From: UBA11591 sp040220895
GTDB lineage: Bacteria > Bacteroidota > Bacteroidia > Flavobacteriales_E > Vicingaceae
NCBI GenBank assembly: GCA_040220895.1
Contig: JAVJVY010000003.1
Location: 1-44,487 of the forward strand
Reading direction: 5' to 3'
DNA length: 44,487 nt
Part shown: in pieces, positions 7,967 through 16,092 of the stretch
Layout: each line of letters starts with the position of its first letter
How positions within the stretch are numbered: position 1 is the stretch's first letter
Notes under the pieces: model-generated
Seen by the model: the letters and a program-made list of their open reading frames with translations, nothing else
Database searches by the model: none
What the model was told of the DNA's origin: nothing
Translations under genes and position numbers: made by a program

Positions 7967-8500
7967 ATGACTGCAAAACATAGGACAATGCTTTTCTTAC
8001 TGCCACTTTTTTACTTGAGCGCATGCTGTAACTGCATGTACAAGGATGCTGGACAAATGACACAGCAGGGCGAAGGGAAAAGCGAAAAGCTTAAAAAGTG
8101 CGTCCGCACATACGCCAGCATCGTGTCTAAACACGACGAAAAGCAAACCAAGATTCGAAACTTATACGTGAAAAACGTGCACCAGCACTTAACCCTGAAG
8201 GTTACTCTTAAGATCAACTATTACAACGGAGCCATAGACACGATCCAACGGATACTTGGGCCAAAAGAGGAATCTTTCCTGGGGTACGGTGAAACAAGTC
8301 AAAAGGTGCGTAAATCGTATAAGAAATTAGAAGAGGAAAGGCGCAGGAATAATTCCATGCCCATAACATCACAAGGAAGTTCGCCAGAAAGCAATGCAAA
8401 AAGGATGCAAGATGAATTATACGAAGATCAGGTCACCTGGGATAAACATTCCATTTTCAGCACTAAGAAGCTCCATGTGGCCATGGTTCCTACAAAGTAG
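7967..8500 (+). CDS. Putative lipoprotein, unknown function
   Basis: A 177-residue protein with the signal MTAKHRTMLFLLPLFYLSAC, giving a lipobox L-S-A-C followed by CNC. The mature part is basic and rich in Lys, with a helical, charged segment near the middle (KSYKKLEEERRRNN). I recognise no family. The reading frame is open further upstream to 7931, but that start lies inside the terminator hairpin, and ATG 7967 gives a proper lipoprotein signal; a start at 7988 is also possible. It stands alone, with the terminator before it and about 90 bases to the next gene. Confidence 0.65.
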   Translation: MTAKHRTMLFLLPLFYLSACCNCMYKDAGQMTQQGEGKSEKLKKCVRTYASIVSKHDEKQTKIRNLYVKNVHQHLTLKVTLKINYYNGAIDTIQRILGPKEESFLGYGETSQKVRKSYKKLEEERRRNNSMPITSQGSSPESNAKRMQDELYEDQVTWDKHSIFSTKKLHVAMVPTK

Positions 8501-8532
8501 TGTTTGCCAAATTGAATTTAAGCCGACAATAG

Positions 8533-8559
8533 GACTTTTAGGCTGAATGAGCTAAATTC
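8533..8559 (+). repeat. Direct repeat flanking the coiled-coil lipoprotein gene (copy 1)
   Basis: These 27 bases, beginning GACTTTTAGG, recur at 9467-9493 in the same orientation with about five mismatches. The two copies flank the gene at 8590-9312, about 934 bases apart. They might be shared regulatory sequence or the trace of a duplication or insertion event. Confidence 0.5.
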
Positions 8560-8589
8560 GGATAGATAAATATTTAATACCAACTTATC

Positions 8590-9312
8590 ATGCGCAATAT
8601 CAACTGTTTAATAATTGCATCTATAGTTTTAATTTCTGCTTGTGGGCCAAATCAAGAGGAAATTAAGAAAAAGGAAAAGCAACAAGCAGATTCAATTCAA
8701 CGAGCTGAGGAATCACTAAAAGAGAAAGTTGAACTTGAAAGGGTTCATATGGAGAAAGTTGATGCAGGAATGGCAATAAAGGCTCAGAAATTAAATGAAT
8801 TAAAAAGTGAATTGGAAGAGCGTCTTGTGATAGCTAAAAAAGAATTGCAGCGAATAAATGAATTCCAAATTGGTAGACTGCAATCAGAGAAGGATCAACA
8901 AATAGCTACTGAACAACAAAAGATCTCAATGATTGAGAACCAAATCTCAACGGTTAAAGAAGAAGTTATTAAAACCAAGATATTTGAAAAATTTGATTTT
9001 CAAGATAGGCCTAAGGCTGTGATAGAGCAACTCATCCTGTTTGCTAAGAACAAAGATTATAGCAAACTACGGTACATGATGGATCCATATGGTGAATACG
9101 ATGAAGACATTTTTTGGCTTTGCTTTAGTTATCTAAGTGAAGATGGTAAAAAAGCGTTTGTTGATGCCTTTGAGAATGCAAGAATAATGAATGAATATGA
9201 GTATGGTCCTACAAATGCCGGAATAGAAGTTGCAATCGGTTCCTCTTCAAATAGACTTGAAACCATCAAATTGATAAAAAGATTTGATAAATGGTATCTC
9301 CAATCTTTTTAA
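8590..9312 (+). CDS. Lipoprotein with long coiled coil
   Basis: A 240-residue protein with a lipoprotein signal peptide (MRNINCLIIASIVLISAC; lipobox I-S-A-C, Cys18). Residues about 22-130 are almost entirely charged and heptad-like and should form a long coiled coil. The C-terminal 100 residues (from about KIFEKFDFQDRPKAVIEQLI) form a compact helical domain ending in DKWYLQSF, the type of ending seen in small DUF4878- or NTF2-like lipoprotein domains; this assignment is tentative. It probably sits on a periplasm-facing membrane leaflet. It is monocistronic and bracketed by a 27-base direct repeat. Confidence 0.7.
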   Translation: MRNINCLIIASIVLISACGPNQEEIKKKEKQQADSIQRAEESLKEKVELERVHMEKVDAGMAIKAQKLNELKSELEERLVIAKKELQRINEFQIGRLQSEKDQQIATEQQKISMIENQISTVKEEVIKTKIFEKFDFQDRPKAVIEQLILFAKNKDYSKLRYMMDPYGEYDEDIFWLCFSYLSEDGKKAFVDAFENARIMNEYEYGPTNAGIEVAIGSSSNRLETIKLIKRFDKWYLQSF

Positions 9313-9466
9313 AACCCCGCTATAATTGGTTAGGGCAAGGTTATTTTTAGCCTGATTAACCGAGTTATTGTGATTGCTTTTTAAGCCAAAGATTCCCTGA
9401 AAAAGTGCTGCATCCATACCAGGTAATTACTATAGATATGCAAAGACATTGTTGGCTAAATGACTT

Positions 9467-9493
9467 GACTTTTAGGTTGAATGGGGTAAAATC
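9467..9493 (+). repeat. Direct repeat flanking the coiled-coil lipoprotein gene (copy 2)
   Basis: Second copy of the 27-base repeat at 8533-8559. It lies within the 271-base gap 9313-9583, in which I see nothing else. Confidence 0.5.
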
Positions 9494-9583
9494 TAAGTGG
9501 CTTCTGTGGTTTAATCAGAGGTACAATCTTTTGACAAATCAAGTTGGAATAGGATATAATTATCTCTAATATCAATTTTAACA

Positions 9584-9799
9584 TTAGAGATGTCGAACTT
9601 GCCAAATCTCAAAATCATCTATTTTAATGGGCCACTCCTTTTTTCTGACCAATGTCCAATAACTAGGAAAATTCGCTTTTCGGGTTTGTTTTACATGTTC
9701 GCATAGTTTTTTCAAACTACCATAAGAACCAAGAATTATTCCTCTATGTAGTAGAATATAATGACGACGATTCTTTACTCTTTCTGCGTAACTGTTCAT
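9584..9799 (-). CDS. Small conserved-looking hypothetical protein
   Basis: A 71-residue protein starting MNSYAERVKNRRHYILLHRG and ending IDDFEIWQVRHL. It is basic and rich in aromatic residues, with a pattern (YILLHRG..LGSYGSLKKLCEHV) that resembles small phage- or plasmid-encoded proteins of Bacteroidota, but I cannot name a family. The open frame continues upstream to 9943, but that would run into the divergent HNH endonuclease gene, and the added residues are a run of low-complexity Asn/Ile/Tyr; ATG at 9799 is therefore chosen. It faces away from the HNH gene across a very AT-rich 98-base gap that must hold both promoters. The neighbouring phage-type nuclease and tRNA fragment suggest a mobile-element origin. 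Confidence 0.5.
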   Translation of the reverse strand: MNSYAERVKNRRHYILLHRGIILGSYGSLKKLCEHVKQTRKANFPSYWTLVRKKEWPIKIDDFEIWQVRHL

Positions 9800-9897
9800 A
9801 TTACAATTATACAAATTATGTATACATATTTTGTATTTATCAATATTGTATTTAATATTTGTATTGAAAAAATTCAAGATGAAATAAGCTATAGTAA

Positions 9898-11199
9898 ATG
9901 GGAGATATGACACCAGAAGAAGATTACAGCCAAGAATTAACATGTATTTACAAGAACGAAAAGTATGCTGTAAGAGACAATGGAATGGTTCTTCGCCACC
10001 CTCGTGAAAACGGACGGAAACGTCTAATTGACAACAAATGGGATTTCGGGAAGGTCAACCAAAAAACGGGATATAATGAAATGGCTTCGGTTCGAGTACA
10101 TAGGATTGTTGCTACCGCTTTTCATGGCCCTCAACCCTTAGATAAACCCATTGTCGACCACAAGGACACTAACAAACAAAATAACAGACCTGAAAATCTG
10201 AGATGGGTTACACGACTGGAAAATATTATCCTAAATCCAATTACTGTTAAAAGGATAGAAAGTGCTTGCAATTGCACTATTGATGAATTCTTGGCAGATA
10301 TTGAACGGTACATAGAGATACTTTCAATGCTACCACCAGATATTTCATGGATGCGCAATGTTTCAAAAGCTGAAGGAAAAGCTTGTTTTGAGAATTTAAC
10401 AAATTGGGCAAAATCTGATAAATCTTTTTCAGGAAAACCTATTGGTAATTGGATTTTTAGAAGAGGTCAAATAAACTCTGAAGAAAGAATTCAAGATGTA
10501 TTTGAAAAAATAGAGAAGAGGACAGGGATAAGGAGACAAACTTTAAGTTCAAACAAAGCATTGATAGGTAAATATTACGAAGCACGTAAACATGCATCTA
10601 AATTATTGCGTTCTGAATTAAATCTCTCAGATTATGAAATTGGCGAACTGTTGGGTTTATCTGCAACAACGGTAAACAGCTATTTAGAGGCAAGCTCGGA
10701 TATGTACAGTGGAGATTATAAGGAAGTGAGTGATAGACACCACAGGGTCATGTCAGAAAGAAGCAATATAATTCCTAATAATGTCATTCAGTTGAACTGG
10801 ACAGCACAATCTGATTTTCCATCATGCCCAAAAACAACATCCAGCAATCCAATTTCTGAATATGAAGCTCAATTAAATGTCAATGAGGTGTTCTTTGAGA
10901 ATGCATATTACCACACTATTACTTTGAAGAAAGCTATAATTGAAGAAGGGGAGTCATTGTTGGTTATGTATGAGGTAATCAAGAGAGAAAATTCTGATAA
11001 GAGATGGGGAATTATGAAGATTACATATGATAACCAAAAGTTTATTCATGAGATTGTCACCAACTATAATGGTACCTTGGAGCATTATTGGTTAAAAGAT
11101 GTTGAGAATCATTTTACTTGTCTTATAGATGGTAAACAATGGACTCCTCTTTATGATTCACAGGGAAGAGAATTCAAAGGAGATTATATGCCCCTTTAA
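9898..11199 (+). CDS. HNH endonuclease, phage/homing type, with helix-turn-helix
   Basis: A 433-residue protein. Residues about 65-108 form an HNH_3-type nuclease core: VRVHRIVATAFHGP, then D87-H88-K-D90, N96 and PENLRWVT, the usual order in homing and phage-type HNH nucleases. Residues 20-55 resemble the NUMOD4-like strand preceding such cores. The middle of the protein contains a probable helix-turn-helix (LSDYEIGELLGLSATTVNSY, about 244-263). The C-terminal 130 residues are strand-rich and of unknown family. The enzyme presumably nicks or cuts DNA at a specific site; homing, restriction and phage packaging roles all fit. It lies 37 bases before a truncated tRNA gene, a typical neighbourhood for the edge of an integrated element. 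Confidence 0.75.
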   Translation: MGDMTPEEDYSQELTCIYKNEKYAVRDNGMVLRHPRENGRKRLIDNKWDFGKVNQKTGYNEMASVRVHRIVATAFHGPQPLDKPIVDHKDTNKQNNRPENLRWVTRLENIILNPITVKRIESACNCTIDEFLADIERYIEILSMLPPDISWMRNVSKAEGKACFENLTNWAKSDKSFSGKPIGNWIFRRGQINSEERIQDVFEKIEKRTGIRRQTLSSNKALIGKYYEARKHASKLLRSELNLSDYEIGELLGLSATTVNSYLEASSDMYSGDYKEVSDRHHRVMSERSNIIPNNVIQLNWTAQSDFPSCPKTTSSNPISEYEAQLNVNEVFFENAYYHTITLKKAIIEEGESLLVMYEVIKRENSDKRWGIMKITYDNQKFIHEIVTNYNGTLEHYWLKDVENHFTCLIDGKQWTPLYDSQGREFKGDYMPL

Positions 11200-11235
11200 T
11201 AATATGACTATTAATTGATTCAGTTTCTTACCTTA

Positions 11236-11282
11236 TCTGCCTTCTAAGCAGACGGTCACAGGTTCGAATCCTGTCGCGATCA
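11236..11282 (+). tRNA. 3' half of a tRNA-Arg(UCU) gene (truncated)
   Basis: The anticodon arm TCTGC-CTTCTAA-GCAGA (11236-11252, anticodon TCT), a five-base variable loop, a perfect T arm ACAGG-TTCGAAT-CCTGT (11258-11274) and the 3' acceptor strand CGCGATC plus discriminator A (11275-11282) are intact. The 5' half is missing: the expected GATCGCG acceptor strand and D arm are not found upstream, where the HNH gene ends. It cannot give a functional tRNA. Such a 3' half plus its terminator is what integration of an element at a tRNA 3' end leaves at the far junction, so it is read as an attachment-site scar. Confidence 0.8.
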
Positions 11283-11287
11283 CTAAG

Positions 11288-11315
11288 AAGCTTGCATTTT
11301 ATGCAGGCTTTTTTT
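11288..11315 (+). terminator. Rho-independent terminator behind the tRNA fragment
   Basis: AAGCTTGCA at 11288-11296 pairs with TGCAGGCTT at 11302-11310 (one T-G pair) around a TTTTA loop, followed by T residues to 11315. It was probably the native terminator of the tRNA-Arg gene, moved along with its 3' half. Confidence 0.75.
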
Positions 11316-11398
11316 GTTTTAGTGGGGCAGAGTCTCAATCTACGATCAATTAATTATAAATAAAAGAAATGATGAAATAGCATTGTTGTATGAGATTA

Positions 11399-13870
11399 TT
11401 ACAATGATTTCTCATAAACCTCATCTAAATCAAGAAAGCCAAACTCTTCAATTTTTGGTAAAATTTTATCGCCAAGAGCCTGATGTTTATACCTTAAGTC
11501 CAATAATAGATCATCACAAATATTTTGATCAGTCAAGCATCTGCGAATTTGATACCAGCCAGCGTCCCAATTATCAATTTTAAATTCTCGAGTATTCAAT
11601 ATATTAAGATTTGCATAAAAGGTCTTATAAACTTCCTTTCCAGCATGAATCACCTCAGTGGCCTTAATTGATAATTTCTTGCCTTTCAGCCATTTAGCGA
11701 CAAAACGATCTTCATCATTACCCAATTGAAGCTTGAAATTTGGATCTTTTATTTCCCACATCTTTAGAAGCTCAATTGAAAAAGGAAAGAAATTATTTTT
11801 AATTTGAAAGAGGCGATCTTGATATTCGACATTTTTTAACGAGGTAGTCTCATTTGAACTTGAAAATAAGCTCCAAATGACGCAATCGAATATAAATTCT
11901 TGAGTTAAATTTTCTCGAGGTGTTAAGAATTGATTCCGATCATTTAGCCAATTCTGTTGAGGGATTTTCTTAACGGCATGCAAAACCAATGATTTTTCGA
12001 AATTCTTTGAATTCACCGTAAATGCGCCAGCACTCGCATTTGGAGATGATAATATCACAACATATTTAGCATGTTGAAAATCATTGCCATTACTACAGAT
12101 TGAGGCAAGAAAATCTGGTCGAGCTCGATGCCTTTTATCGACATTTCCATCTTTGATAGTAATACCATTGCTCAACGGAGGCAAAATATATTCATCAGAA
12201 TTAGGTGGACGTTCAAACCAATTATTTAACACTTCGATTTTATTAATCAAGCTCAAATGCTTGATTCCAATCACTTTGCTATCATCATTGCAAATATCGA
12301 GTGAAACCACTTTCTCATCATTACCTCTTACTTTTTTCAAATTCCAAAGAAGAAAGCCAATAGGATATTTGCCTTTAACGCCTTGAAAAGTAGTTGATTT
12401 AAAAATGAATCCTTTTTCAAATTTATAATTGAAATAATTATCCCTAAAATCAATGCTATCTGGCGCATTTAAATATTTTAATTTAGAAAACATGCCGAGA
12501 TAGCTTTTTTTTGGCATTTCTTTTCCAATTCTATACATGAATTGAGCAAATAACTCTCTTTTGGCATGACCAATTTTATCATTAGTCATCTGAATTTCGA
12601 TTTTTGTTTTGCTCACCCCCTTTTTATCTTCACCTTTAGCGCCTCCGACCTGAGCTGTTGCAAAAGGCGGATTGATAAATATGAGCCAAGTCAATGATTC
12701 ATCTGCCAATTCATCTCTCAGCTTTTGAGGTAGTTTCCAATTAGGCATAAAAGGCAAATCATCTTTCATAAAAAGATATTCAACATCATCATTGAGATAA
12801 TCATATTGAAAGCATGTAGCCCCAGGAAAAACTTTACTATTATGATCTGTTTCACTGCCGTGAAGAGTCGACATATATAGATATTCATAAGCCTGAGCAG
12901 GCAAATGCCATTCAAGATTACCACTTCCAGCCGCCATATCCCAAATTCGATATTTACCTGATTTATACCAATTTTTGCCAAGCACTTCATCTATATAATG
13001 AATGGCTTTTTTTGCAAATCTCAGAGGCGTGTAAAATTCCCCCTCGAATCTTCTTTGAGAATCTTCAGTTAATCGATCTAATTTGGCGTGAATGCCTTTA
13101 ATGACATCAATACTATTCACTCTCTCATAAATATCCCAGAAATAGAGATAATCTTTCATTATTATTTTCTGAGTCTTAGAATTATTGTCCTCAAAAGTGA
13201 ATGCAACTCTACCATTTTCTTTATCAATTATCACTTTTTCAGATTGAAGGTCAGAGAGAAAATAATTTGAAAGCTTATAACCATTAATTATATGCTTGCC
13301 AATAATATCTTTCCAATGAGCAAAAACGGCTTCAAAATTCTCCTCATTTATCACTTTTCGATCTCCAAAATCAAGCTTTATTTGAGGATTAAGGCATTCA
13401 GAAAGACGCTTTTGAAAAGTTACGTGCTCGCCTTTATTTATAATATTATAAACATGAATATTATTAGTTTGAGGCTCTTTGATCAAATGATCAATAAGCA
13501 GCGGATCAGGCCTGCTGGGCGCTCTTTCCCAATCATATGCATCACTTGAATAATAATTACTCCAAATGTTGGTCTCAGTTAAAGCAGCCTCATTTTTATC
13601 AGCAACGCAAATAAAATGAGGAATCATTTTTTCAGTATCCTCAAATTTTAATCTATGCACATAGTAAAGGGTCTGAGCAAGAATTGTAGCAAGTGCTTTT
13701 AAATTATCGAAATTCTTATCGAACTTAAATTCGAAAAATACTTGAGGCGTATAGAGATCATGACTATCAGCCGTATTATACTTTATTTTGAAATACTGAG
13801 AAAAAATCGCTTTGACAGTTTCTTCTGTGCTTGCTTGCGAAAGATTTCTTTTAAATTCTTCGAATGTCAT
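11399..13870 (-). CDS. Type IIG-like adenine-specific DNA methyltransferase, probable nuclease fusion
   Basis: An 823-residue protein with a class I N6-adenine methyltransferase core: GEFYTPLRFAKK (277-288, motif X-like), SAM-binding DMAAGSGN (311-318) and catalytic FINPPFAT (N400-P-P-F403). The N-terminal 150 residues contain D38, then E47-F-K49 at the end of a hydrophobic strand, followed by a helix with a Gln (ILAQTLYY), the layout of a PD-(D/E)xK nuclease. The C-terminal 300 residues would be the target-recognition part. This is the single-chain plan of Eco57I-like type IIG restriction enzymes, so one protein may both cut and methylate. An orphan methylase remains possible if the nuclease site is not real. 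No separate specificity or nuclease subunit is nearby. It is AT-rich like the rest of the island and is preceded by a gene remnant ending 3 bases upstream. Confidence 0.8.
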   Translation of the reverse strand: MTFEEFKRNLSQASTEETVKAIFSQYFKIKYNTADSHDLYTPQVFFEFKFDKNFDNLKALATILAQTLYYVHRLKFEDTEKMIPHFICVADKNEAALTETNIWSNYYSSDAYDWERAPSRPDPLLIDHLIKEPQTNNIHVYNIINKGEHVTFQKRLSECLNPQIKLDFGDRKVINEENFEAVFAHWKDIIGKHIINGYKLSNYFLSDLQSEKVIIDKENGRVAFTFEDNNSKTQKIIMKDYLYFWDIYERVNSIDVIKGIHAKLDRLTEDSQRRFEGEFYTPLRFAKKAIHYIDEVLGKNWYKSGKYRIWDMAAGSGNLEWHLPAQAYEYLYMSTLHGSETDHNSKVFPGATCFQYDYLNDDVEYLFMKDDLPFMPNWKLPQKLRDELADESLTWLIFINPPFATAQVGGAKGEDKKGVSKTKIEIQMTNDKIGHAKRELFAQFMYRIGKEMPKKSYLGMFSKLKYLNAPDSIDFRDNYFNYKFEKGFIFKSTTFQGVKGKYPIGFLLWNLKKVRGNDEKVVSLDICNDDSKVIGIKHLSLINKIEVLNNWFERPPNSDEYILPPLSNGITIKDGNVDKRHRARPDFLASICSNGNDFQHAKYVVILSSPNASAGAFTVNSKNFEKSLVLHAVKKIPQQNWLNDRNQFLTPRENLTQEFIFDCVIWSLFSSSNETTSLKNVEYQDRLFQIKNNFFPFSIELLKMWEIKDPNFKLQLGNDEDRFVAKWLKGKKLSIKATEVIHAGKEVYKTFYANLNILNTREFKIDNWDAGWYQIRRCLTDQNICDDLLLDLRYKHQALGDKILPKIEEFGFLDLDEVYEKSL

Positions 13871-13873
13871 ACC

Positions 13874-14044
13874 TTAATGATCAAGAAAGAAACTGCTCTG
13901 CATTCTTTGTTTACCTGTTAAATTTTTGATGCCGTCTGCATAAGAAAATTGCAAGAGAAACTGCTTTTGTTCATCCAAACCACTATTCTCCATCGCCCGC
14001 ATATTATACTCCGCACCTCTCTCTTTCAAATAAGCTCTTATTGT
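13874..14044 (-). pseudogene. C-terminal remnant of an unidentified gene
   Basis: On the minus strand an open stretch reads protein-like from TIRAYLKERGAEYNMRAMEN to YADGIKNLTGKQRM and FFLDH, then a TAA stop at 13876-13874. An in-frame stop (14047-14045) interrupts it, and the frame before that stop also reads protein-like (IFEIHKNGVKNLYS). An ATG at 14002 could still give a 42-residue peptide. Its stop is 3 bases before the ATG of the methyltransferase gene, the spacing of an operon partner, so it is probably what is left of a larger gene that once preceded the methyltransferase. The family is not recognised. Confidence 0.45.
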
Positions 14045-14149
14045 CTAAGAATAAAGGTTTTTAACGCCATTTTTGTGGATTTCGAAAATACTAGATTTGG
14101 ATGGGAATTCCTATTCAATTGTCGAATTGAATTGGCATTGAACGTCGAG

Positions 14150-15031
14150 TCAAGGAAGCTCTCCGTTTAGAATTCTCTCGATAGTTTCAGGCGAGAAATT
14201 ATAAGGTTCTTCTAAATCAGTGTAATTTTCAAACATGTCATTCTCTGCAATGGCATATTTCAATTGAGAAAATGCCGACCTATTTCCCCTTTTGTGCAAG
14301 TCTGCGATACAAACTTTATCCAATCTTAAATGATTATCTACAATGTCATTTTGCAGAACAACATTAAATCCTTTGTGGTCTGCTTGCACACTTGGATACG
14401 CAATACCAATTGCTCCTACGTTCAATACAACATGGGAGAATACTGCAGAGATTTTATAGTTGTTGTTACTTCCAGTTGGGACTTTTTTAGAAAACTCATT
14501 TCCAATAATCCCATAAAAATTAGATAGTTCCACTGAGTTTTCTTGATCTTCTAAAAACCTGTCATAATATTCATGTAATTCAGCGAAAGCCTCTTTTTCT
14601 CTGGATTGTTCCGAGCCAAGAACTATTACTTCAAGATCGTCTTCCACAATCCATTGACTAAATGTAAATCTTTCAACTCCATCAATGTCATTTCTTAAAT
14701 TTCCGCTTGTTTCAAAAACTGAGATCACATATCCCTGATCGACAGCACCGGAACTAATACTGCCATAAAATTGAGATTCCCCTGGCAAATTAGCTCTCCC
14801 AAATTCAGTGATATTCTCGGTGTCTGTTCGATATGATATTTGATGTTTTAAAGTATATAAGGTTTCACGATTTCTATGAAATCTTGCCCGATATATTGAT
14901 CTACCTGCTTGAATTTTCATAGTGCAAATTGGTATTCCACCAAGTAATCTGAAATTTTCAATAAGTTCTGCTTGATCTGCACATTCAGGGTTAATCCCCT
15001 TCAAATACTGTATGGTCTGGGCAATGCTCAT
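14150..15031 (-). CDS. RES domain protein (NAD-consuming toxin family)
   Basis: A 293-residue protein with the RES signature: SIYRARFHRN with R48/R50, the GRANLPGESQFYGS block (78-91), E107 in SVFETSG, and S214 in GIAYPSVQADHKG. RES domains are the toxin half of RES-Xre modules; characterised members break down NAD+ and stop growth. Residues 1-40 and the C-terminal 60 residues are extra to the core. No Xre-type antitoxin gene lies beside it. Instead its ATG overlaps the stop of a HEPN-domain gene (ATGA), which in turn overlaps a DUF262 gene, so it is translated as the last member of a three-gene unit. That arrangement suggests an effector under control of its upstream partners rather than a classical toxin-antitoxin pair. 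Confidence 0.8.
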   Translation of the reverse strand: MSIAQTIQYLKGINPECADQAELIENFRLLGGIPICTMKIQAGRSIYRARFHRNRETLYTLKHQISYRTDTENITEFGRANLPGESQFYGSISSGAVDQGYVISVFETSGNLRNDIDGVERFTFSQWIVEDDLEVIVLGSEQSREKEAFAELHEYYDRFLEDQENSVELSNFYGIIGNEFSKKVPTGSNNNYKISAVFSHVVLNVGAIGIAYPSVQADHKGFNVVLQNDIVDNHLRLDKVCIADLHKRGNRSAFSQLKYAIAENDMFENYTDLEEPYNFSPETIERILNGELP

Positions 15032-16092
15032 TTTTCGGCTTTATTATCTCCTTTTATACTCCTTTCTAGTTCCTTCAGGAGGTGCTTATCATTGATTTGA
15101 GAATGATAAAAACTTATTGTGCTTTCTGATATATTTCCGTGTGGATTATGTTTAGTCCCATGAATTCCTATTCCTTTTTGATACTGCTCTTTTTCGAATT
15201 CTCTCAATACCAATCGAATCTTTTCACATATTAATTCATATTTATAAGATATATGCATGATTTCTCGGGTCCTTAACTCAGAAATTATATATCGATGTAC
15301 GACTTCGTTTCTCCTTTTATATAACTCCTCTAAATCATCAAACTGCTTTTTATCAATAATCCTGTTTTCAAAAGCATATTTATAAACCTGCCTTTCTGTA
15401 ATGGGCTTGTCTCCTTTACCCTGATAGAAATATTTTACTTCAAAATGTTCCGATTTACTTTTCAACTGATCGCTCAAGACTATCGCCAATCGTAAGTAGG
15501 CATCAATTTGATTTGCTGTAATAATAATTACTTCAATGAATGCATCTCTTTCTAATGCTTTCATTTTAACGTCAAAAGAAGCTCCTAGGGCAGACATAAA
15601 TTTTTCATACTTATCAAGGTCGAAAGCTAATTTTCTATGTTTCTTACTTAATAATTGCAGTGATTTTAAAGCATCAATAGATAAAGCCAGTCCTTTTTTT
15701 ACCTCCTTTAAGTCTTGTTCCTCAGTTTTGTATATATATTTTGCTATAAATGAGTGATTGTCCACTGTTGCTCCCCATACATGAACATTAAAACCTTTTC
15801 CATCCAATCTGAACTCTTCAAACTTTAAATTATTCGTATCCGATTTTTGGTTAGACACTTTCATATTGGGCTTCAGTTGTTCTTCTGTATAACAGCTAAT
15901 TTGGAAGGCATACTTAGGATCTTGATAAGTCTGAAAGCTGAAAGGAGGTGATTCTTCAATGCCGGCAGCAACATTAGAATATTGCCATTCAACAGGTATT
16001 TTAATTACAAAAAGTCCAGAAGGTTCAGTGAACCATTTGAAACCTTCGCCAATAGTATTTTTATTAGAGTCCATAATCAATCCATACCTCAT
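15028..16092 (-). CDS. HEPN-motif protein with N-terminal strand-rich domain
   Basis: A 354-residue protein. The C-terminal half (about 155-300) is helical and carries the R-x(4)-H signature of HEPN domains in KRRNEVVHRYI, with R261 and H266; many HEPN proteins are RNases or RNase partners. The N-terminal 150 residues are strand-rich with an early KWFTEPSGLFVIKIPVEW segment and have no family I recognise; they could be a sensor. Its ATG overlaps the TGA of the DUF262 gene and its TGA overlaps the ATG of the RES gene (ATGA both times), which means coupled translation and probably fixed stoichiometry. It may be a toxin, a nuclease partner, or the protein that restrains RES; the sequence does not decide between these. 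Confidence 0.7.
   Translation of the reverse strand: MRYGLIMDSNKNTIGEGFKWFTEPSGLFVIKIPVEWQYSNVAAGIEESPPFSFQTYQDPKYAFQISCYTEEQLKPNMKVSNQKSDTNNLKFEEFRLDGKGFNVHVWGATVDNHSFIAKYIYKTEEQDLKEVKKGLALSIDALKSLQLLSKKHRKLAFDLDKYEKFMSALGASFDVKMKALERDAFIEVIIITANQIDAYLRLAIVLSDQLKSKSEHFEVKYFYQGKGDKPITERQVYKYAFENRIIDKKQFDDLEELYKRRNEVVHRYIISELRTREIMHISYKYELICEKIRLVLREFEKEQYQKGIGIHGTKHNPHGNISESTISFYHSQINDKHLLKELERSIKGDNKAEK

Noticed and set aside
11399..13870. Type I restriction HsdM subunit
   Set aside because: No HsdS or HsdR gene is nearby and the protein is longer than HsdM, with an extra N-terminal nuclease-like part.
13949..14170. Plus-strand open frame of 73 codons
   Set aside because: The minus strand here reads as the end of a broken gene followed by the RES stop; the plus frame is its shadow.
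14150..15031. Classical RES-Xre toxin-antitoxin pair
   Set aside because: No Xre-like gene is next to it; the upstream partner is a HEPN-motif protein.
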